From Tulasnella sp. 424 (lineage: Eukaryota; Basidiomycota; Agaricomycetes; Cantharellales; Tulasnellaceae), in assembly GCA_019633425.1 (NCBI GenBank), contig WSUB01000073.1, positions 1 through 64,000 on the forward strand: a stretch of 64,000 bases of DNA. The letters run 5' to 3'. Made by a program: the position numbers and the translations under genes. Below the pieces are notes generated by a model. The model was not told the origin of the DNA, searched no databases, and saw nothing but the letters and a program-made list of their open reading frames with translations. Of this stretch, positions 58,131 to 64,000 are shown piece after piece. Within the stretch, counting starts at the first letter, position 1. Each line of letters starts with the position of its first letter.

Positions 58131-58610
58131 ATGCTTCTCCACAAGTAAGCTCCGTCCTAGTCTCTTTGTGTGTTTCGCTTTCTCATATTCCATTCCACTC
58201 CAGCTGGTACGAATTATCCCAGCCTGACCAGAGAGACCTAGACTCACGTCTCTTCATCGAAAGGGCTCAAATTAACAAAATGCTGAACTCTCTAGCTTGG
58301 GAGGACGTCGCCACCGGCACGAACCCGAATCTAACTTGGACGTCTGTTATTAAAAGTGCGCGGGTTCATCCTTAGCTCGCTCGTCGCTGCTGTAGACTCA
58401 CGATTCTCTCGTGTTGGGCGTCTCATCCACAGTGGATGGTAAAGGCAGGTCGTGATTTGCTGACTGACAAATGAAACTCCTTCGGTGGCTAACGTGTCTT
58501 TAGTTCTAGGATCCGGAAGCGGTGCGCGGAAGAAACAAGCACGGAATTTAGCTGCTCGACACGCCCTCGTTGCGTTGGGCATCGTGGATAACACTCCGCC
58601 GGGTGAATAG
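58131..58610 (+). CDS. Small dsRNA-binding-domain protein, copy E (intact)
   Basis: Exons 58131-58144, 58204-58355, the 12-nt microexon 58433-58444 and 58504-58610 give 94 residues (MLLHNWYELSQPDQRDLDSR at the start). From about residue 26 to 88 the protein is essentially one dsRBD: QINKMLNSLAWEDVATG (helix 1), NLTWTSVIKMDGKVLGSG (beta strands), SGARKKQARNLAARHALVAL (basic loop and helix 2). All phases agree. The intron after the microexon uses GC (GCAGGT) rather than GT. No catalytic domain is attached, so it would act by binding or masking dsRNA. It is the only copy with an unbroken frame from the shared ATG and usable splice sites throughout. The dsRBD call rests on motif reading, not a search. 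Confidence 0.72.
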
Positions 58611-60439
58611 AGGCACCATGACTCGGAAGCGTTTCCCGATTTAGTTAGCCGTTTGAAGTTATTTGGAAAATGGATTATCCTTTCTTGATCGCTGTCGGGG
58701 TTGCCCGTATTTCTTGGGACAATGGGCATCCGAAATCGGTTTAGGTTGGAAGCCTTCCACATGGAATCACCTCTTCGGGAAGCGAGCCATGAACACATAC
58801 TTTACGGCATTTGGGCTGTCACAAATAACCTGTCGGATGGGTTTTGGGTTATAACTTCGATCGATATTGTTCTCTTGGTTTTCTGCTTTGTTGAAATTTT
58901 GATTTCGCTGATATGTATATATAGCTATTTTTACGAACGATTGGTATTTGATTTCATTTTTACGCTCACCTCGTCGATCCCCAAAGAAGCGAGCAAGTAT
59001 CTCCCTTCTCCAACCCATTACTCACGGGTAGGAATTCACGCACGACTCGACCCTATGACACATATCTGCTTTGTAGCATCCCGGCAACCAACCGAATTAC
59101 TGTGAGGCATTCTGGTAGAATGGATGCGAATCATACGGGAAGTACCTCATAAAACCTGTCATTTCACAACCGGCCAGGATTTGTCTTTCCGTGGCATCAC
59201 AGCTTAGATCTAGTTGGCTTGACGCCGGGCTCTGCAGGGGGTCCCTCACATGTAATCAGCCCGGCCCGTGTGCATCATGCGAGGACTATACGGGGGTCAA
59301 ATTATTTCGAATGAAACTACTAAGAACGTAGACCGAAAGTTGATCGAGGGCCTTGCTATAACTTGGTTGTTTTTCTCCCTCGAACATCTCATGCATATAG
59401 CCAAGGAGTGGTGTTGGTATTTCTCCCTTCGGCCATAACCTTCGAGACCCTGGTGTTCTCGCCCACCCTCGCTTTGCTTATCTGAATGTCTTTATTCAGA
59501 GCGTTCTTATGACCATAGTGACGGTGAAGGGCTCTCTCTCTTTCTCACCTCTCACACACACATGGCATCCAGACAGCGATCAACTCTCGAGCAAATCAGT
59601 CGCCTGAGTAAACATGAGCGGTTTTTCATCGACAAGGCCACGCGGGAGTACGTCCGGCTTTCCCTATCTAGGACGTTTCTCTCTAGACTCGGAAACCCTA
59701 GCGACTCGAATGGTATGCCAAGGGAATTCTTCTGACTTGCAATCGCCAACATGGAGCGATAGCGATAAAGCTCCCGAGAAAAAAACTATATCAGTCCTTT
59801 GGCTTAGAAGCCTCTCGAAGGGCGACCCTCGAAGAAGAAGGGTGTTCTCCTGTGTCTTGGTCAGCATCGATATCTTGGCAGGTACAGGCTTCCTCGGAAA
59901 CGCTCGTGATCATGGTTTTATCTGACCGGGTTCGATTAGTCTAGAAGTGATCTATTAATGCCTCGAGCTTCCTTGTAACTGCAAAAAGGTGTTGCGTGGC
60001 CTTTCGATTCGACGTTGTGGAGCATGCGAAGGAAATGCGACCGTCAAATGAGATTTTCCTTTACTCTTGTGTTCGGCATCTTAAGATCGAGTTGTGAGAA
60101 GAAGGAACCAATGAAGGCAACATAGAGCCAACCTGAAAGGTGCCGTCCGAAGTTTCTCGCCAGGCGATTGTTACTGTATCGGTCTCGTAAAGCGATTTCT
60201 GAGAACGAGGTCCTGCCAATGCTCTGAAATGTGAGAAAGAGTCACGGATAAAGCAACAAACGTCTTTAAGGCTAGCGCTTGCTTCTGTCCTCGTGTTGAA
60301 AGATGCACGCAATCGATCGAATTACCACCAATGCGAAGGTACAAGACACAAGACAGGGGATAGACCTGGGAGTTTAGATGGAAACTCCAGCTTCTGTGAG
60401 CCTCTCCGAACCGAACCATGCTTCAGGACGTCTACATAA

Positions 60440-61390
60440 AGACTCCGACTCTGGAGGTGTAGTGCCATCCCTATTGTCCAGAGCCCCGAGAGGAGGGGCG
60501 GGAGTGTGTGTACTGAGGTCGAAGCCCGCAATGATCAAGTGGAGAGGCATGCAAAGCAGCACGCCGAATACTCGAGAAGGCAAGCGGGACGTCATATTAC
60601 TAGTATAATATCGCTTAGCGGCGCGCCCCAATCCCCTACTCTATTGTCTCAGCTCAGCTGCCGGTCAGTTCATATTCAAATCTTTGTCCGGAGATTCGCC
60701 CCCCCCCCCCTGCGAACGAGTAGTTACTGCTCGTAAGTGAGGGATGCTTCGGTCCGAAGGATCTTCGATAAGGAGTGCATAAAATCGCCGAAATGACCCT
60801 CAAGGCGGATTTTAGCATCGGCGGAAAGAATCCCGCCAGAAAAATTTTGTTCCCTTTCGATCGAAGCGGATAGATGGTTTGCCAACGGCGACCCCATACC
60901 GTGTGAGACCGGGTAGCGATCAACCACTACCCAGTTACAAACCACCCCTTGACATCTCAGCCTCTGGCTACTCTGCCCAGCCCAAAATTTACCAACTTAG
61001 AATAAGATGTCCCTTGGACTTGTTTCCAACATATCTAGCCAAGATTGTTGTTGTCAAGGGAAGTGTGGATCGTTCTCTGACCGAGGTCCAAGAATTTGCA
61101 GTGTTCCGCCGGAGTGCTACTGCAATAACATCTCAACAGCTCCACTGAATTTATAAGAACATAGACAGAAAGAACGTTTTGTATAGATTATAATATGTCG
61201 ATATCATGGAGTGGGACTATCGTGATCTGCGTGGGATTCAGGCCTCCAAATTTCCTGGCCACAAGTCAAATGTAGTCACATTATAGCTGCGCTCACGCAT
61301 TTGTTCGGCGCGTTTGGCCTTTTTCGCTCCCTTCTGCCAACTTTCTAATGACTCGGACATTGTTCAGCTCCGCTGCATGCCACGCTCTCT
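60440..61390. mobile_element. About 0.95-kb segment present only in the right arm
   Basis: In the left arm, the sequence on either side (cggttcgggcgggagag ... acgtcctgaagc near 45445-45470) is contiguous; in the right arm the two sides lie about 950 bases apart. The segment includes a C12 run (60699-60710) followed by tgcgaac, resembling the dsRBD upstream regions. No transposase, terminal repeat or target duplication was recognised, so insertion here versus deletion in the left arm is open. Confidence 0.5.
60699..60710. repeat. C12 homopolymer
   Basis: Twelve C inside the segment specific to the right arm, followed by tgcgaac. Confidence 0.9.
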
Positions 61391-61640
61391 CCCGTCCGAA
61401 CCGGTTTTGAAGCTTCTCTCATCCTCTCCCCTGTCGATTTCTCTCATATTCTACGCCGCACCTAACCTTTGTGAACCGCCCTCGAGTTAATAGCGGCTTT
61501 AGGCATTGCGCGCAGAAGGGGAAGTAGTTGGGTGGTGCGTAATCGTGTGTCTGTCGTATTCGCGCGTGGCTTCTATCCCTCCATCTCATTGCCGCTCGAA
61601 CCCCCAAAACCGTCTCGAATGATGCACAATACCTCATAAA

Positions 61641-62269
61641 ATCATATTCTCAGTGAATATGCACTAATAATCCGAAAAATGGCACTACTGCGTGAGGAAT
61701 GGCGGGGGCAAAAAAGTTTGGCGCGTAAAGGAGGCTGACGACACACGTTACCGGCATCGGGAATTTGGACGTGGTCCAAAATGAGCGAGTCTGTGGTAAA
61801 TCGGTGCTCCGCGCGAAAACCCACCCCGGGGTCGGTAGCGGGGTTTCCCAAACTGTATCCCGGGGTCAAAGACCCCGGCAGGGATGCTACGGGACAGGAC
61901 ATGGGTAGAGTGTCTGCTGATGAGTTGTTATAGCATTATATACATGTGAAGATGCTGTTAGAGTCGAAGAAAATGCAATTGCTTCCAGAATGCTGCAATG
62001 ACGACGACCTCCGTTCACTTTCACCCCGGGGTCCGCAAATTACAAAGACATCACAAAGAGTCGCAGCAGAGTAGTATAATAGCATATCTAGAGATACTAA
62101 ATACACTACATTTTGAAAGTTGGTGTCTTGTTGAGGTGGGATCGTCCGTCGACATCAACCAATCGTGAGGTAACGAGAGGAATGGAATTGGAGTGATCTC
62201 TGCCCCTTGCCCGGCCGATAGGAAGCAGGTGGAGAGCTTGTGGAGGTACCGACGATGGCGGTTGGTTGC
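61641..62269. other. No gene recognised
   Basis: Contains several ccccggggtc motifs (about 61827, 61855, 62023). A minus-strand frame at 61642-61902 lacks support. Confidence 0.5.
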
Positions 62270-62424
62270 GGCAGGTGAGCGCGGGTCAATATGGAAGCGG
62301 GCGAGCCGATGCCGAACGTGGTGACGAAGAGCCCGGATTTGGCGGCGATGACGAGTCCGAACGTGATGGTGATGACGATTCCGAGCGTGACGGAGATGAT
62401 GAGTCTGAATGTGATGGGGGTTGA
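62270..62424 (+). other. Possible 3' exon with an acidic repeat
   Basis: One plus frame reads GDDESERDGDDDSERDGDDE before a stop at 62422-62424, a tail type also seen in the gene at the left end of the window. The minus strand is also open, as a Ser/Arg-Pro repeat, so even the strand is uncertain. No upstream exon was established. Confidence 0.25.
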
Positions 62425-64000
62425 TTCTCCGTCCGCTTGTACAGGACGAAGGATGACGATTGCCGGAAGTGACTACGCGAGCGGCAACACTCGCTCACTA
62501 GTCCAGGCAAGCTTCAAGCATTGTTCATCGCACAGTTTCCTCTTAACGTAGTTCCTCTTGCTATGCAAAACAAGGGGGTATTGGGATGGGTCGGGGCTGC
62601 CAAAGCCGTCATCCTGGCGCTGATGGGTGAACGTTCAACGGATGGTGGTGGGTGACGAGAGGCCGAGCGAGAGTTGGCGATGAAGACCTGGTTGACTGTT
62701 GTTCCCATTGTCCATGTTGTCCGTAGCAGTGCTGTTGGCCGGTGACGGAGGGACAGTGGGACAAGAGGATGGGCTGGGGCCGCGATAAGCCTGGCCCATC
62801 TTCCGCACTTCTTCAGGCCCATAGTAGGTGTCGAACTGCACGCTCGAGCATCCGGTTGGCGGTCAGGATATGAGCAGCGCTGCGCTTGAAAGTGAGCGGC
62901 CTACCGCGCTGATTGGGAGGGACAGCACGAGCGGCGACTTTTGACGGAACGTCGGAAGCCAGAGTTTGTGGAGTGGGTGGATGAGGAATGTAAATAGAAG
63001 TCAGTGGAATGGCAAAGAGAAAGGTCGGAGAATGGCTTACACTCAGAAAATGTCCGTAGTCATTGTGAGGGGGCAGGATTCCATGCCGAGATGGAACTTG
63101 GGATTGACCAAAACTGGGCGAGTCGACGGAGTTGTTAGACTTGATGGAGCTGGCAACTTGGTATGTAGCGATAAAAGTGAGCCTGCTGGGGTTGTTGGTC
63201 TTGCGGTGAGAGGAAGGGAAAATCGGTTGAGTGGTGCTGAGAATGGAACGATGTGATTGGCTGGAAATCGGTCGACATCGGTGTGCGGACATAAGCGGTC
63301 AAAACGGTCGCGACCCCGGGAGCGACGAAGTTCCCCCACAAGCTTGAATTTTCATCTCGGTCGCTGTTATGTTATTCCTATGGAGGAACAACTTCTTATT
63401 TTGTGATCCGCACCTTTAGGAGCTCGATTGATCTCGCGCGCATCTTTCCACTCACAAGGATGGAGCAAATTCTAGCACCGAAGGCAAGTACCTTTCGCTT
63501 ACATAATCGGGGTCGTCCATCGCATCCATGTACGAGTATTGATAGGGCCCCTTCTCAGCAACCGCTTCTCGAGACCGAAATGGATAACAATGTTCTGAAA
63601 ATTACCTCTGGCGGCCCCTTCAAGGGCATGTCCAGATCCGAACTTACCTCCGTCAGTTCATCCGCCTTAACACCCGACTATGCGATGCCCAAGATACCCA
63701 GCGCGCAAATAGCGAGGATCCTTCGCGCCCTTCCGCTAAGTGGAGCGGCCAGTCATTTAGGAACAGCGCCCCTTGAATCATGCGAACCCCGACTTTGAGA
63801 TGAACTACCTTTCCGGGAGACTTGACGCACGCAAGTGGATTGCAATGGCAACCGCCATTAGTTAGCGCAAGGTGTATGTCGGTGACTGGTACCTCCGACG
63901 TTCCCTCCAGCACAGTGCACATGTTCCATCACATCCGTCGATATGTCGTCACTGGGCACAATTTAAGGGCGTGTACCGGTAGCAATCCGAATAATACCGC
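62425..64000. other. Weak coding signal, no model supported
   Basis: On the minus strand 62640-63290 contains protein-like pieces in more than one frame (SFGQSQVPSRHGILPPHNDY, RGRPLTFKRSAAHIL, TYYGPEEVRKMGQAYRGP), which could be exons of a Ser/Pro-rich protein. On the plus strand 63460-63798 is open from an ATG (MEQILAPKAS). I could not join them or name a family. Confidence 0.3.

Larger units (their letters stand above)
55850..61640. repeat. Right arm of the long inverted repeat (contains dsRBD unit E)
   Basis: Inverse-complementary to 45190-49715, interrupted by sequence at about 60440-61390 that the left arm lacks. The inner edge is near 55850, where similarity to 49715 ends, and the outer edge near 61640. 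The two arms enclose about 6.1 kb holding the HNH fragment, dsRBD unit D and the small gene at 55314. Confidence 0.85.

Noticed and set aside
62286..62510. Ser/Arg-Pro repeat frame on the minus strand as an SR-type protein
   Set aside because: It lies opposite an equally open acidic repeat on the plus strand and has no start or splice support.

Overview
The window looks like nuclear DNA of a filamentous basidiomycete, most likely an Agaricomycete (mushroom-forming lineage). The reasons are: multi-exon genes with roughly 48-80 nt introns, almost all GT-AG; a fungal cellulose-binding module (CBM1) on a secreted protein; an F-box protein; an HNH-nuclease-type protein of a kind common in Agaricomycetes; and calpain-like and SUMO-pathway genes. 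There is no tRNA, rRNA, CRISPR array or bacterial signature. Gene models were built by hand from reading frame, splice sites and family motifs, with exon phases checked; nothing was run.

Layout. 1-1.6 kb: two 10-bp minisatellites, then the 3' part of an acidic-tailed protein gene. 1.7-6.1 kb: a direct duplication of an HNH-nuclease-type gene; the left copy is a 5'-truncated, splice-broken pseudogene and the right copy is intact. 6.1-15.2 kb: no confident gene; duplicated and decayed blocks plus a 65-bp tandem duplication. 15.2-27.7 kb is the gene-dense core: AOS1 (SUMO E1 subunit, + strand), two tandem calpain-like cysteine protease genes (+; the second has one in-frame nonsense codon), and a large Ulp1/Ulp2-family SUMO protease (- strand). 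28.4-34.5 kb: a secreted CBM1 protein (-), an F-box protein (+) and a coiled-coil protein (-). 34.5-37.5 kb: degraded sequence with a TPR coding remnant.

37.6-61.6 kb is a repeat cluster. It holds five copies (A-D on -, E on +) of a small gene whose product looks like a single double-stranded-RNA-binding domain, with a 12-nt microexon in every copy. Copies C and E lie in the arms of a long inverted repeat (about 45.2-49.7 kb and 55.85-61.6 kb); the right arm carries about 0.95 kb of extra sequence. A third, inverted and truncated HNH copy and a small unrecognised gene lie between the arms. 61.6-64 kb holds only weak coding signal.

How genes may relate. AOS1 and the ULP gene act at opposite ends of the SUMO cycle (activation versus deconjugation) and are separated only by the calpain pair; whether this is functional or chance cannot be decided from sequence. 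The dsRBD family and HNH copies look like a locally amplifying segment, with intact and decaying members side by side.
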